A DNA stretch of 64,000 bases, taken from assembly GCF_007565055.1 (NCBI RefSeq), contig NC_044558.1:125166235-125230234 (forward strand), written 5' to 3'. How positions within the stretch are numbered: the stretch's first letter is position 1; the number at the start of each line of letters is the position of its first letter. The translations under genes were made by a program, and so were the position numbers. The notes under the pieces were generated by a model. It saw nothing but the letters and a program-made list of their open reading frames with translations, ran no database searches and had not been told where the DNA came from. This document shows positions 1 through 12,101 of this stretch, in pieces. The DNA comes from Rhinopithecus roxellana (lineage: Eukaryota; Chordata; Mammalia; Primates; Cercopithecidae).

Positions 1-1291
1 TGACAAAAACAAGCAATGGGAAAAGGATTCCCTATTTAATAAATTGTGCTGAGAAAACTGGCTAGCCATATGCAGAAAACTGAAACTAGACCCCTTCCTT
101 ACACTTTATACAAAAATTAACTTAAGATGGATTAAAGACTTAAATGTTAGACCTAAAACTAAAAACCACAGAAGAAAACCTAAGCAATATCATTCAGGAC
201 ATAGACATTTAAGTCATAAAGACTTATACCTAAAACACCAAAAGCAATTGCAACAAAAGACAAAATTGACAAATGGGATCTAATTAAATTAAAGAGCTTC
301 TGCTCAACAAAAGAAACTATCATCAGAGTGAACAGGCAACCTACAGAATGGGAGAAAATTTTTGCAATCTATCCATCTAACAAAGGGCTAATATATAGAA
401 TCTACAAAGAACTTAAACAAATTTGCAAGAAAAATACAAAAAAACCCATCAAAAAGTGGGCAAAGAACATGAACGGACTTCTCAAAAGAAGACATTTATG
501 CAGCCAACAGACACATGATAAAAGCTCATCATCACTGGTCATAGAGAAATGCAAATCAAAAGCACAATGAGATGCCATTTCATGCCAGTTAGAATGACAA
601 TCATTAAAAAGTCAGGAAACAACAGATGATGGCAAGGATGCAGAGAAACAGGAACACTTACACTGTTGGTGGGAGTGTAAATTAGTTCAACCACTGTGGA
701 AGACAATGTGGCAATACTTCAAGTATCTAGAACCAGAAATACCATTTGACCCAGAAATCCTACTATTGGGTATATACCTAAAGGATTATAAATAATTTGA
801 CTATAAACATACATGCACACATATGTTTATTGCAGCACTATTTACAACAGCAAAGACTTGGAACCAACCCAAACGCCCCTCAATGACAGATGGAATAAAG
901 AAAATGTGGCACATATACACCATGGAATACCATGCAGCCATTAAAAATAATGAATTCATGTAGTTTACAGGGACGTGGATGAAGCTGGAAGCCATCATCC
1001 TCAGCAAACTAACACAGGAATAGAAAACCAAATGTTGCATGTTCTCACTTAAGTGGGAGCTGAACAATGAGAACACAGGGAGGGGGACATTAAACGCTGA
1101 GGCCTATCAAGGGGTTGGGGAAAGGTTAGGGAGAGCATTAGAACAAATACCTTAATGCATGTGGAGCTTAAAACCTAGATAATGGGATGATAGGAGCAGC
1201 AAACCACCATGGCACATATATACCTATGTAACAAACCTGCACATTCAGCACATGTGTCCCAGAACTTCAAGTAAAATAAAAAATAAAAAAA
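1..1291 (+). mobile_element. LINE-1 3' end (ORF2 C-terminal part plus 3' UTR), cut by the window edge
   Basis: The sequence follows L1 ORF2 from the region before the C-terminal cysteine-rich segment to the end of the protein, then a 3' UTR ending in an A-rich tail at about 1265-1291. The frame is broken by several stops; the longest open piece is 328-570. The insert sits in an older minus-strand L1 whose sequence resumes at 1292. The other half of that host lies left of the window. It resembles L1PA8/L1PB-age copies by divergence from the younger L1s at 18212 and 45958. It is non-functional. Confidence 0.93.
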
Positions 1292-2520
1292 CAGAAATGC
1301 TACTGATTTTTATATGTTGATTTTCTATCCTCGACCTTACTGAATTTATCAGTTCTAATAATTTTTCAAATAATCATTTGTTTTTTCTAGTTATAACATC
1401 ATATCATCCACAAACAAGATAATTTGGCTTCTCTCCTTCCAATTTGGATATTGTTTTTTCTTTCTCTTGTCTAATTGCTCTGGCTAGTACTTCTAGTACT
1501 ATGTTGAATAAAGTGGTGAAAGTGAGCATCTTTGTTCTCTTCCTGATCTAAGATAAAAGGCTTTCAGTTTTTCCTTGTTCAGGATAATACTAGTTTGGGT
1601 TTCTTTCATATGACCTCTATTGCATTAAGGTATGTTCCTTCTATTCCCAGTTTGTTGATAGTTTTTATAATGAATAAATCAAATTTTACTAATTTATGTT
1701 TATTAAAATTATCATATGGTTTTTGTCCATTGTGCTGAGGTGATGTATCATGCTTATTGATTTGTGTATTTTGAACCATCCTTGCATCCCAGGGATAAAT
1801 CTTACTTGGTTATGACAAATGATCTTTTAAATATTTCATTGAATTTAGTTTGCCAGTCTGGTAGGCTTTTTTAAAGGATTTATTAAACGATATTCATCAG
1901 AGATTTCACCCTGTTGTTTTTGTTATTGTTGTTGTTTTTGTCTGGTTTTGTTATTAGGGTAATGCTGGCATCCTAGAATGAGGTACTCTTTTGTTTTGTT
2001 TTTGTTTTTTTGAGAGACAGAGTCTCGCTCTGTCACCGAGGCTGGAGTGCAGTGTCGTGATCTTGGCTCACTGCAACCGCCACCTCCCAGGTTTAAGGGA
2101 TTCTCCTGCCTCAGACTCTCAAGTAGCTGGGACTACAAGTGCATGCCACCATGCTGGACTAATTTTTGTATTTTTAATAGAGATGGGGTTTCACCATATT
2201 GGTCAGGCTTGTCTTGAACTTCTGACCTCGTGATCTGCCCACCTCAGCCTCCCAAAGTGCTTGGATTACAAGAGTGAGCCACCTCACTCGGCCCCTAGAA
2301 TGAGTTTTTATTCTTTCCTGTTCAATTTATTGGAATAGTTTGATTAAGATTGGTATTAATTTTTCCTTAAATGTTTGGTAGAATTCAGTGATGAAGCCAT
2401 CAGTGGCTGCCTGGGTTTTTCTTTGATGAGAAGCTTTTTATTATTGTTTCTATCTTATTATTTGTAAAGTAGCAAAACTTTTTTAATTTTGCTATTTTGT
2501 CTTTATTTTTTTCAAATATC
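1292..2520 (-). mobile_element. Old L1 (L1M-like) ORF2 fragment, split by an Alu
   Basis: Read on the minus strand this is L1 reverse-transcriptase sequence, with the recognisable stretch that reads on + as catccttgcatcccagggat at about 1779-1798. It is much more diverged than the L1PA-like copies. An Alu at 1983-2293 splits it and the L1 resumes at 2294 with a duplicated target. The right boundary is indistinct; homology fades near 2470-2520. Confidence 0.8.
1983..2293 (-). mobile_element. Alu element, minus strand
   Basis: A full dimeric Alu in reverse orientation, with a T-rich head at 1988-2010 that is the A tail of the element. It is flanked by an 11-bp target-site duplication, cctagaatgag, at 1972-1982 and 2294-2304, inside an older L1. 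The 80-codon frame at 1991-2233 is only Alu read in a chance frame. Confidence 0.97.
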
Positions 2521-5269
2521 TTTATCTATGCAAATTCCATTTCATCTCATGCATTCCCTATTTAATCTTCATAAACTTTGTTGCTGCAAAAAAAAAAAAA
2601 ATCTATAGTTATATGTTATGCACTACACACTTTAAGGATTTCAAATATTCTTATAAAATTATCTTCTAGATAATGCATTAGACGTTTTTCAAAAGAATTT
2701 TCTTCCTCTCATTATTCTGGATGCTTATAACTGTGACAAAGCTTCACTGAACCTGTAGTTTTATTTGTTGGTAGGCAAGTTTCTTTATTGGCCAGCATTA
2801 CTCAACATGCATAATGTATGGTTTTTCTTGTTGGCTGTTATTTTTTTTGTGCAGATCTAAGTCCCTTCTCAAATCATCCTGTGGAGAGAAGGTTGATGAC
2901 ACAGATCTCAGATCACTTCTGGTCTGGTAGAAGACTTTCACATAGAACACCTCTGGTACAATGTGCGTCATCTTTTTGCTGTCCCCTGTGTCTGTTTCTG
3001 TTCTAATCTGATTTGACAGGAAACTTAAAAAGCTAAAACTGCCTCTAGAAATACTTGTTTTTCACTCTGCTTCACTTAACCTACAACTTCCAGAATCTAT
3101 TATGGTACAATAATAATTCTTTCAAATAATGTTTTCATAATTTGCAATCTCTGCCAGAATACAGAATTTTGTGACATGGATCAGTATTCTGACCAACCTT
3201 TACTTTCTATTTTGAAGTAAGAAGCCTAAACAAAATGTGAAAGATTTTTTATTTCCTGCCGCTTTAAAGAGATAAAGCAGATTTAAACTAGATATACATA
3301 GAATAATTCCAATTGACATTATTTGTCTTTATTTTCCCTTCAAAGTATATGCCTAAACCAATTCCAGATATATTAATTGAAACTTTCAAAGGAAGAGCAG
3401 GAAAGTATATTTTTGATTCCTACTCTCAAAGATATTGATTCCAACTTTTGGTAAAGAACTATATAATAGATAGAGAAGTATCTCATTCTTTAGTTGGTAC
3501 AAGAAACTCATGCTCTAAATCATTAGTGAAAAAATGAGAACTGTACACACTTTTTTTTCAAATGATTTTGCTTTATAGAAGAATCCAGAAAATAACAACC
3601 TGCCAAAGTCAAAGGTAAATTTTCTCTATCTGGCTGCACTTTTCTTAGTTAGTTAGAGGTTCCTAACTACATTTTGGTGCTATATTGTCTTAGTATTAGA
3701 TATAACTGTAGGCTTCTGTTTTTCTCCCTTTTGCATCATGAATAGTTTTAGGCAAAGCTTAGAATCCTATATCAGTGGATTCCAGCTGTATGACATTTTA
3801 CACTAGGATTTCTAAAACTTATTTTAATGGCACATATAAGTATGGCATAGTTGTTTGGAAAATTAGCTTGGAATAACATAAACTTTGATTTAAATAAGAA
3901 AATTAATGTATGTCCTTTTAGATATTATTTCACATTCTCCCCAGTTCTGCATTTATATGAGCCTAATTATTTTTTGAATTATTCTGATAATCATCTGTAC
4001 ACATAATTTTCACATAAGGGCATACCTCTGGCTTTAGTGTTAAAGACATTACAAGGAATAATTTCAGATTCATTCCTTTCTTATTTTTAATTAAAGAATT
4101 TAAAAATTTTGGCTGTGTTGCAAAGTATTTGATCCTCCAACCTACACCTGGGGGTGTCCTACTTTATATTTTGAGGTAAGAAGCACAAACGCTAACCAAA
4201 ATGCAAAATTTCTTTAATTTCCTGCCAAAGTTTAGATTCTATTTTTGCCAAAGCAGAAGAAAAGCACATTATACAGAATATGCCTCTCTGGTTGTCAGTT
4301 CTCCTGCCAGCTTTACTTTAGCACCATCGAGCTGCGACAGCAGATGGACTCCCCAAGTTAGCACTTGGAATGGAAAGGTGTTTAGAGGACCGTGGTGGTA
4401 AGTGCAATTCCTTAATGAGAAATTATGAAGAAGGGAGAAAGGAAAATAACCTATTAAATTATGCAGCTAAACAGTACATTTCAACCATTCCGCAGGTATT
4501 TTAAATGCATTTTTCAGATCCCAGCTTTGGGATAAAAAGATTTCTATGAGTTTGCTTCTCAAATCCAACAGTCAATTCTCAGACCTCTTCCAACTTGTCA
4601 GCATTTGCACATCTGATTATTCTTTTTGAAAAAAAAAATTATTCACATTTACATGGACTACACACAAAGATTATTTTCTTCCTACCTCACTGGTTGATAC
4701 TCTGCACTATCCTTTCTAGAACTTTCTCTTCCTCATCAGTGGTAAATTTTGGAATTCCTCGGAACTCAATCTTCATATCCCTTTGCTTTTCAAAATGATC
4801 TCATTTAGACCCACGGCTTTAAAGGCCATTAACCCAATTATGCAGGAGGTTGCCATTTTTTTAATTTTTGCATGAGTGAAAAATCAGACCTTACTGATGA
4901 CCTTGAGCAGTAGGATATAAATAACTCCCATATGCTTAGTCTTCCAGTAATGGAACACTAGACATAATGGTTAGTATGTTGATGGGTCCAAAATTTTCAT
5001 ATTTACTTCAAACTTCTTATATGAACTATGGATCTGAAATTTTAAAGGCAGTTTAAAATGCTCACTTGAAAGTCTGTACAGTATTTCAAAAGTATGAGTC
5101 CAAACATTCTACTTTCTATAACCTGATCTACCCATACTGTTCTTTATAGTAATACATGGTACCATCGTTTCATTTCCACCCATCCTGTGGGATTTATCCT
5201 TCTATAACGTACAACTAGAAAACTTGACAAATTATATGAGGCAGCTGTTTTTAGACATTGAACTGAGAC
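2521..5269. other. Unassigned AT-rich intergenic DNA
   Basis: I recognise no gene or repeat family here. It holds an A14 run at 2588-2601. It also holds a degenerate direct repeat of about 100 bp (near 3206-3310 and 4163-4285) sharing phrases such as taagaagc and atttcctgcc. Open frames are short (at most about 67 codons) and show no family signature. It could be very old mobile-element sequence. Confidence 0.5.
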
Positions 5270-5640
5270 AGAGTAGTTGTATGTGGAAGCTATCATCAAA
5301 AATGGTCCCTAATGATCCCTTCCTTCTTGTACTCATACCCTGATGTGTTTACCTCTCACAGTGAGTGGGACTGACCTATGCAACCATTGTAGTAGAGAGG
5401 CTGTCAGTGAGGGCTTAAAGGAAAGAGGAAATTGTTATTAGGAACTAGAAAAATGTTAATACTGATTATTTAGTGGCAGAAAATTCGGCAACACAGTTTA
5501 CTGCAGTAATGTGGAAAATAGAAAATGTATCCAGTGAACTGGATGATGAAGCTAAGAACATTTCCAGGAAGCATTAATGGTGCCACCAGGTTTCTTTTTG
5601 CTGCTTATAGTAAAATGTGAAGTTTGATTTACATAGTTCC
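5270..5640. mobile_element. Possible fossil LTR-retroelement sequence
   Basis: The stretch around 5305-5400 resembles the body of old mammalian LTRs, and 5480-5640 resembles MaLR/ERVL internal sequence (the ctgcttatagtaaaatgtga phrase near 5600-5620). Similarity is by eye, and neither the ends nor the strand can be placed. Confidence 0.3.
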
Positions 5641-5656
5641 AAAACCACTTACATAC

Positions 5657-5658
<2 letters not shown>

Positions 5659-5694
<36 letters not shown>
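5659..5694. repeat. (TA)18 microsatellite
   Basis: A perfect alternating TA tract of 36 bases. Tracts of this kind are usually length-polymorphic and prone to cruciform formation or breakage. No gene is nearby. Confidence 0.98.
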
Positions 5695-5697
<3 letters not shown>

Positions 5698-7110
5698 TTG
5701 ACCTAGTGTAGTTTTGCAGATCTGTGTTCGTGCAACTCATTGTTTAGTTCTCTATTTTTCAAATATTTAACATACTAAACACCAAAATCTCCACTCCACA
5801 ATATGTACTATATATATTGCCACTGTGTCTCAACCAGTCTTCTGATTATTTTACGAGTTATTTCTGAACATTTGAGAACACTGTGCAGCTCAATCAGCCT
5901 TTACTTGTGTAATTAGAATTTGTCTTCAGAATGTGGTAGTTTATGACTCTCCGAGAAAGAGAGATTGACAAGAAAATAAGTAAATTTTAGTCCTGTTGCC
6001 TCAAAAACGAGTAAAAGCAGAGTAAAACTTTTTCTTTTTTATACTCAACAGCTTGAATTTCTGAAACTATTAGCGAAGAAAAGGGGGCAGAGCATGAAAA
6101 ATCTAAGGGTTTAAATTTTCCATCTTTTTGAACTGGACTTGGATTTAGCATCTCCAGAAATCAAGCTACAAGAAATTCAAGTGGAAATGTTGAAGAAACC
6201 AGAAGTGTTTAGCCTATAGATAAGAAGACTTAGGGCAGAGAGAGGAAGTATGACAATTATCTCCAAACATCTTAAGAGAGATCATTTGCTAGCAAAGTAC
6301 ATGTTTTTAAAACATAAAACAAGCGTGCATCTTGAATTGTATAAAGGAGCTATCCTCTACTTAAATATAGAACCGTACGATAGAGCACATCACTTATGGA
6401 ATGATCAGCCTACTAACGTCATGAGCTCTTCATCACTGTTGTAGAACAGATTCATGGACTTAAAAAAGGATTTTGACTAAATTCTCTATAATTCCTCTCT
6501 AATCCTTAGATTCTGTGTTGTGTTCTTTTTAATATTTTGCTGTTTATTGGGACAAATGGCAAATTTTCAAAACACACTTACTCTTTTATTCTTAACACAG
6601 TTTGCATTAAAGGCAAGGAATACTTGGATGTTTTTCCTGTGTAAATTGAGTCAAAGCAAATAAAATAATGTTGAATATTAATTCTATGTATTTAATATCA
6701 TTTTTTCTTTTATATTCTGGAAAAGGTAAAACTCTCAGAGTCTCAGTAGGCCAGCTCCTAAGAGTTTACATTCACCATTTACATAAAAATATACTTACCA
6801 GTGATTAACACAGGAACCAAAATATCAGAAACAGAACAGTGAGTCATTGATTCAGTTGCACCAGTACCTACCTCCAAATCAGATGTGTATATATTCATTT
6901 ATCTATCCACTGGAAATGATCTGTTAGATACTGAAGTTACAAATTATAAATGTAATCTTATCTTTATAATCTCATAGTCTAGAGGATATATACTTCTAAA
7001 ATAGTAAATGCAAAAACATTATATAGTAAAACAAAGTCAAGAGAAAGAATAATATGTTGTTTTAGGGGTGAACACTTATTTCACACCACTTGGCAGAGGG
7101 AAGTCTATAA
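5695..7110. other. Unassigned AT-rich intergenic DNA
   Basis: No recognised gene. Short frames such as 6250-6444 lack any family signature. Parts of 6040-6380 may be the same old LTR-internal material suspected at 5270-5640, but this cannot be shown by eye. Confidence 0.4.
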
Positions 7111-7116
7111 TTTACA

Positions 7117-7420
7117 TTTTTTTTTTTTTTTTTTTGCAGTCTCATTTAGTCTATCCTTGGACAAAAGAAAAATCTTACTTGATTGGTGAGATTAGCATGA
7201 AGCACTGGGGATGTGTAGCTCTTCCCTTTCTTCTGGAATCCGAGCTTTCTATAGAGATTATGGGTTCTACTCCACTATCTTACAGAGATCTATGGGGATC
7301 CTACATAAGCTGTGAAAGATTTCAGTATCAAGAAGACCACTTGCTGGCAGAAAAAATGCATAGTGCCCAATAATGCCTTTAACTGTTCAAAAAATTGTTT
7401 TCTACTTAAATTAGAATAAA
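7117..7420 (+). other. Exon-like arrangement: T19-GCAG, open frame, AATAAA
   Basis: A T19 tract (7117-7135) followed by GCAG ending at 7139 looks like a 3' splice site. It is followed by a frame open to about 7370 and an AATAAA at 7415-7420. The order fits a terminal exon, but each signal is common by chance in AT-rich DNA. The translated product (within 7068-7373, 101 codons including the T tract) has no domain I recognise. The core of this block is the segment duplicated at 8975-9109. No transcript evidence is available. Confidence 0.2.
7198..7332 (+). repeat. 135-bp direct duplication, copy A
   Basis: Matches 8975-9109 at a constant offset of 1777 bases with one difference (ggaatccgag here, ggaatctgag in copy B). 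Flanks on both sides differ between the copies. There is no poly-A tail or terminal repeat, so it is not an ordinary retrotransposon insert. Confidence 0.97.
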
Positions 7421-7499
7421 GTTTCATTTGATCACAGTAAAATGGTAATTGTGGTCTCATATTCCACAATCAACAGAAAAGTAAGTTTATCACTTTTTT

Positions 7500-8960
7500 T
7501 CATTTTCAATTAAGGTAACATTTAGTGCAATAAAATTTACCATTTTTGGTTTACAGTTCTTAAAGTTTTGACAAATGCATTCTGGTCTTGCAACTATCAA
7601 CTTATATAATTAATATATAAAAGAGTTATATCAATCACCTGTCAAAATTTGTCCATGCTCTTTTGAATATCTAAGTAATATTTTTCACTAATTTTGGAAG
7701 AAAATTATCCATTATATCTTAAATTTTTTTTTATCTTATTCTCTCTTTTCTGTCTTTCTGGTAATTAAATTATATGAATGTTAGATGTTTGATATTGCCC
7801 TACAGGTTTCAAGACAGTCTTTCTCTGTTTTCATTATTTTTCTCATTGGTGCTGATTTCCATTGATCAGGCCTCAATTTTACTAAACCTTTCTTCTGCTG
7901 TGTTTGGTCTATTATTAAGAACATTGAATAAAATTTTTCAGTGTGGCTGTCATTATTATCTGGAATTCAGATTTTTCCTTTATCAGTACTCATTTTTCTG
8001 TCAAAATTTTATATTTGTTTATTTTGTTCATAACAACATATAAATTATTTAATATGCCTTTCTATATAATACAAAATAATTATTTTAAAGTCCTACTAAT
8101 TCTAATGTTGGAATCATGTGACAGTGTGCTTTTATCATATTTTCTGTTTCCATGACCACTCCTTTGTATGTCTTGTAATTTGTTTATATACTAAGCATCA
8201 TGGGTATTACATTTTTGAGACGCTGGATGATATTTTCTTTCAAATAGCTTTAAGTTTTGATCTGACAGGTAGTCCATTTACTGAAAGTTAGTATTTATCT
8301 TACCACACTTTATTTTACAAAAGTTATGGCGATGTCTATCTCAGTTTTTCTCTTTGTCGTAGAGCGTACACTTTATCCCTAATGCATAACCCTGGGCCTT
8401 TCTGGCATCTCACTGAATATTTTTCTTGAAGTTCAATCTATCTTGGATAGGGTGGAACTCCATGGTCTCCCTTGGAATTCTCTGTTCAAATTTCAGATCG
8501 CCACAAAATGCTCATGATATCTCTCACAGAATGATTTCCTGGATTTGTCGGTTTGGAATTTAGCCAAGGACTGGGTAAACTCCCATGCAGTTGCATGGGG
8601 ATTTAGCCATCCTAGCAGCCTCAATCTTCATTCTCTCTCTTTTCCATCCAGAGACACTGCTTTTCTCCAAGCTCCATTTCCCTTCTTTACTGTTTTAAAA
8701 GTAGTCTAAGAGATTTACTCATACAAAACAAGATCTGACCCTGGGCAATGTACTTACTCTACCCCACTTTCATCATTGATTTAATTATATACTTGGACAT
8801 AAAATTTGTAAAATGTCCTATTAGCTTTAAAGTAGTTTTAACTGTGAGCACAAGTATCTCCCTTTCTTCAAAAATGCTTGAAAATGGTTCTGACCCACAT
8901 CTTTGGGTCACTATGTTCATAATTTGACCAAATTCCAAACAAAAAATAACTCAATTATAA
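7500..8960 (-). mobile_element. Old L1-related (L1M/HAL1-like) sequence
   Basis: On the minus strand this matches my recollection of ancient L1/HAL1-type sequence, most clearly around 7740-8290 and less clearly at 8490-8640. It is highly diverged and the boundaries are approximate. The two overlapping frames at 7774-8155 are chance frames. Confidence 0.4.
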
Positions 8961-8974
8961 ATTACTTTATTCTC

Positions 8975-9109
8975 TGAAGCACTGGGGATGTGTAGCTCTT
9001 CCCTTTCTTCTGGAATCTGAGCTTTCTATAGAGATTATGGGTTCTACTCCACTATCTTACAGAGATCTATGGGGATCCTACATAAGCTGTGAAAGATTTC
9101 AGTATCAAG
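8975..9109 (+). repeat. 135-bp direct duplication, copy B
   Basis: Second copy of the 7198-7332 segment, same orientation, one mismatch in 135. It begins after ttattctc and ends before gaattaatc, neither of which flanks copy A. Its near identity contrasts with the heavily diverged old repeats around it, so the duplication is young, or one copy was recently templated from the other. Confidence 0.97.
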
Positions 9110-9419
9110 GAATTAATCTTTCTCCCCAAATTAATGTCTTTCTTAATAAATATGTCTTTTTTGTAATTTAGATACTATGTTAAGAAATAAATATTTAATC
9201 ATTGTTGATAATATATTCTTATTTTTATTTAAATCTTAAAATTCAAATGTACAATACAATTAAGTTCAACACAATAATGTAGGGTTTCAGTGCTCCAGTG
9301 CATGTTCACTTAGCACTTTGCTCATTGATTGTTATTTCAAAAAATAAAATAAAATAAATGTTCAGGTTGCTTGATTTAAAAAGATGTAAATAAAAGGAGA
9401 TAAATATTATAAATTATTG

Positions 9420-9600
9420 ACATTAGAAATAAACTTAGGTGTCATCTAACCTAGCCTCTGTATTACAATATCCATTATGTTACAGGATAGAAATTGAAAA
9501 TCCAAAAAGCTAAGCAATTTGCCTAAGACCTTATAGGTAAATAACAACCAAATTGGGATTCGGACAAGTCCTCCTTAACCCACATCACAATCATTTTCTT
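9420..9600. mobile_element. MIR-like fossil SINE
   Basis: The run at 9510-9560 (aagcaatttgcctaagacct, then gggattcgg) resembles the MIR core and tail region. Heavily diverged; ends uncertain. Confidence 0.45.
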
Positions 9601-9789
9601 TATACTACAAATAGTATATAATACCTATCTTGACAGAAATATGATATACGGATTAATAATGGCTGTTTTCAGAAAAGGCAATTGAATTTTTAAAATTTAT
9701 CAGATCAATAAAGTTGTTTTTCAATATGACTATAGAATAAAATGCTTAAATTTAAATGGAAATTTTCTATATCATCTTAATCCACTTGG

Positions 9790-10271
9790 GCTAGCAGAAG
9801 AATAATACCATAAAGTAGATAGCTTACAAACAACACTTATACTTCACAGTTTGGAGGCTGGAAAGTTCCAGTTTAAGGTGCTGACAGATTTGGTGTCTAT
9901 GTCTGGTAAGGACCTGCTTTCTCTTTTTTTTTTTTTTTTAATTTTTATTATTATTATACTTTAAGTTCTAGGGTACATGTGCATAATGTGTAGGTTTGTT
10001 ACATATGTATACTTGTGCCATGTTGGTGTGCTGCACCCATCAACTCGAAGGACCTGCTTTCTCATATTGTACCATCTTCCTATGTCTTTAGATGGTGAAT
10101 TAGGGTAACATGTTTCCTCAGACCTCTTTATAAAGGCACTAATCCCACTCATAATGGCTCTATTTTTAATCATCTAATCACCTCCCAAAAGACCCACTTC
10201 CTAATGCCATCACCTTGAGGGTTAGGATTTCAACCTGTGAATTTTGAGAAAAGCAAAACATTCAGGCTATT
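9790..10271 (-). mobile_element. MaLR-type LTR (MLT1/MSTD-like), carrying an L1 insertion
   Basis: The reverse strand matches a MaLR LTR. On + it shows the diagnostic end of such LTRs: ataccataaagtag near 9807, cactaatcccactcat near 10137, and a degenerate terminal phrase near 10255-10271. A short L1 tail at 9924-10047 interrupts it. Confidence 0.7.
9924..10047 (-). mobile_element. Severely 5'-truncated L1 (124 bp)
   Basis: Only the last roughly 105 bases of an L1PA-type 3' UTR plus its tail (T-run 9924-9939 on +) are present. A perfect 16-bp target-site duplication, aaggacctgctttctc, lies at 9908-9923 and 10048-10063. This is a classic target-primed reverse transcription product inside an older LTR. 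Confidence 0.97.
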
Positions 10272-10843
10272 GCACACATTATCTGACTAAAGTAGAATTG
10301 AGCAATATTTTGATTTCTAGGCAGCTGAGCATGCTATTGGCTGGTAAGGACTACGTAGGCAATTGAAACCACTGTACTTACTTTGGTGTCCTGCTGCCAC
10401 ATATTTGAAAAGTTGATAAACTCTGGGATCAAGTCTATATGTTGTTCATTAGTTGAGTTTATCCTAGTTTTTAAACATGTATCTAACATGCTATATAAGT
10501 GTCCTGAAACAAAAAGATGCCTTTTAGCATAATGTTACTTCTAACTTTTCTGTTTTTAGATATTGAAATATCATTCTCTCCATATTTTATAGAATTTGAA
10601 ATGGCAGTTATTTCCTTTCAAAATGTGTTGTAGAAATGTCCGGTTTCCTCTTTGACAGCTAGAGAGCTTGGAAGTCATCACTCTCAACCCACAACAAGAA
10701 AAAAGCTGAAAAAATTCAACATCAGCAATTCTTAGATACATCAGATAATCAAGGTTTGGGCAAACCAATTTTGAAAAACTGCAGATAGGCAAAAAAGAGA
10801 ATTACAAATTACCGAAAGCAGGAGCTGCTAGAGACAGTAACTA

Positions 10844-11248
10844 CAGGCATACCTCATTTTATTGCACTTCACATTATTGTGTGTTGCAGATACTGTGCTT
10901 TTTATAAATTAAAAGTTTGTGGGTATTCTGCCTGAGTCAAGCAAGTCTATTGGTGCAATTTTTCCAACATGTGCTCACTGTCTTTTCGTCACATTTTGGT
11001 AATTCTCATGGTATTTCAAATTATTATTATTATTATTACTATTATTATTATATCTGTTGTGGTGATCTATAATCAGTGATTTTTGACGTTAATATTTCAA
11101 TTGTAATCATCAAGTAAGATAAATACTTTAATTGATAAACATTTTTGTGTTCTGATTGCTCCACCAATTGGGCATTCCCTTGTCTCTCTGCTTCTCATTG
11201 GGCATCTCTATTCCCTGAGACACAACAATATTAAAATAAGTCAATTGA
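10844..11248 (+). mobile_element. Tigger1 DNA transposon, piece 1 of 5 (5' end)
   Basis: Starts at caggcatacctcattttatt, the Tigger1 terminal inverted repeat, directly after a TA at 10842-10843, the mariner/pogo-class target. It contains the 5' leader, including the phrase ccctgagacacaacaatatt at 11212-11231. It is cut at 11248 by an L1. An (ATT)n-like run near 11022-11051 lies inside it. Confidence 0.93.
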
Positions 11249-12101
11249 CTTTTATCCAAAAAACAGGCAACAAGAAATGCTAGTGAAGATGTGGAGTAAA
11301 GGAAACCCTCATACATTGTTGGTGAAAATGTAAATTAATACAACCACTTTGGAAAACAATTTGGAACTTTCTCAAAATAACTAAAAATAGAGCTACCATG
11401 TGACCCAGGAATCACACTGCTGAGTATGTACCCAAAAGAACAGAAATCAGTATATCAAAGAGATACCTACATCCCATGTTTATTGCAGCACTGTTCACAA
11501 TAGTGAAGATTTGGAAGCAACCTAAATGTCCATGAACAAATGAATATCCATGAACATGAGAATTTCATATCTATACGCAGTGAAGTACTATTTAGCCATA
11601 AAAAGAATGAGATCCTGTTATTTGCAACAACGTGGATGGAGCTGGAGATCATTATGTTTAGTGAAATAAACCAAGCACAGAAAGACAGACTTCGCATGTT
11701 CTTATTTATTTGTAGAAGCTGAAATGTAAACCAGTGGAACTCATGGAAATAGAGAGTAGAAGGAACGTTACCATAAGTGGAGAAGGGTAGTTGAAGGGAG
11801 CAGTGGAAGAAAAGTGAGGATAGTTAATGGATACAAAAATACTTAGAAAGAAAGAATAAGAACTAGTATTTGATAGCACAACAGAATGACTATAATCAAT
11901 AACAATTTAATTACGCATTTAAAAATAACTAAATGAATGTAATAGGATTATTTGTAACATAAAGGATAAAAGCTTGACATGATGGATACCCCATTTACCC
12001 TAATGTGATTATTACACATTGCATGCTTATACCAAAATATCTCATGTACCCCATAAATATATACACTATTATGCATCCACAAAAATTAAAAATTAACATT
12101 T
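11249..12101 (+). mobile_element. 5'-truncated older L1 3' end inserted in Tigger1
   Basis: ORF2 C-terminal coding sequence (from the segment before the cysteine-rich motif through the protein end) and 3' UTR ending in an A-rich tail near 12081-12096. Imperfect target duplications of about 14-16 bp, derived from Tigger1, flank it (around 11233-11248 and 12102-12117). It is more diverged than the L1PA copies and resembles late L1M/L1PB age. Confidence 0.9.
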
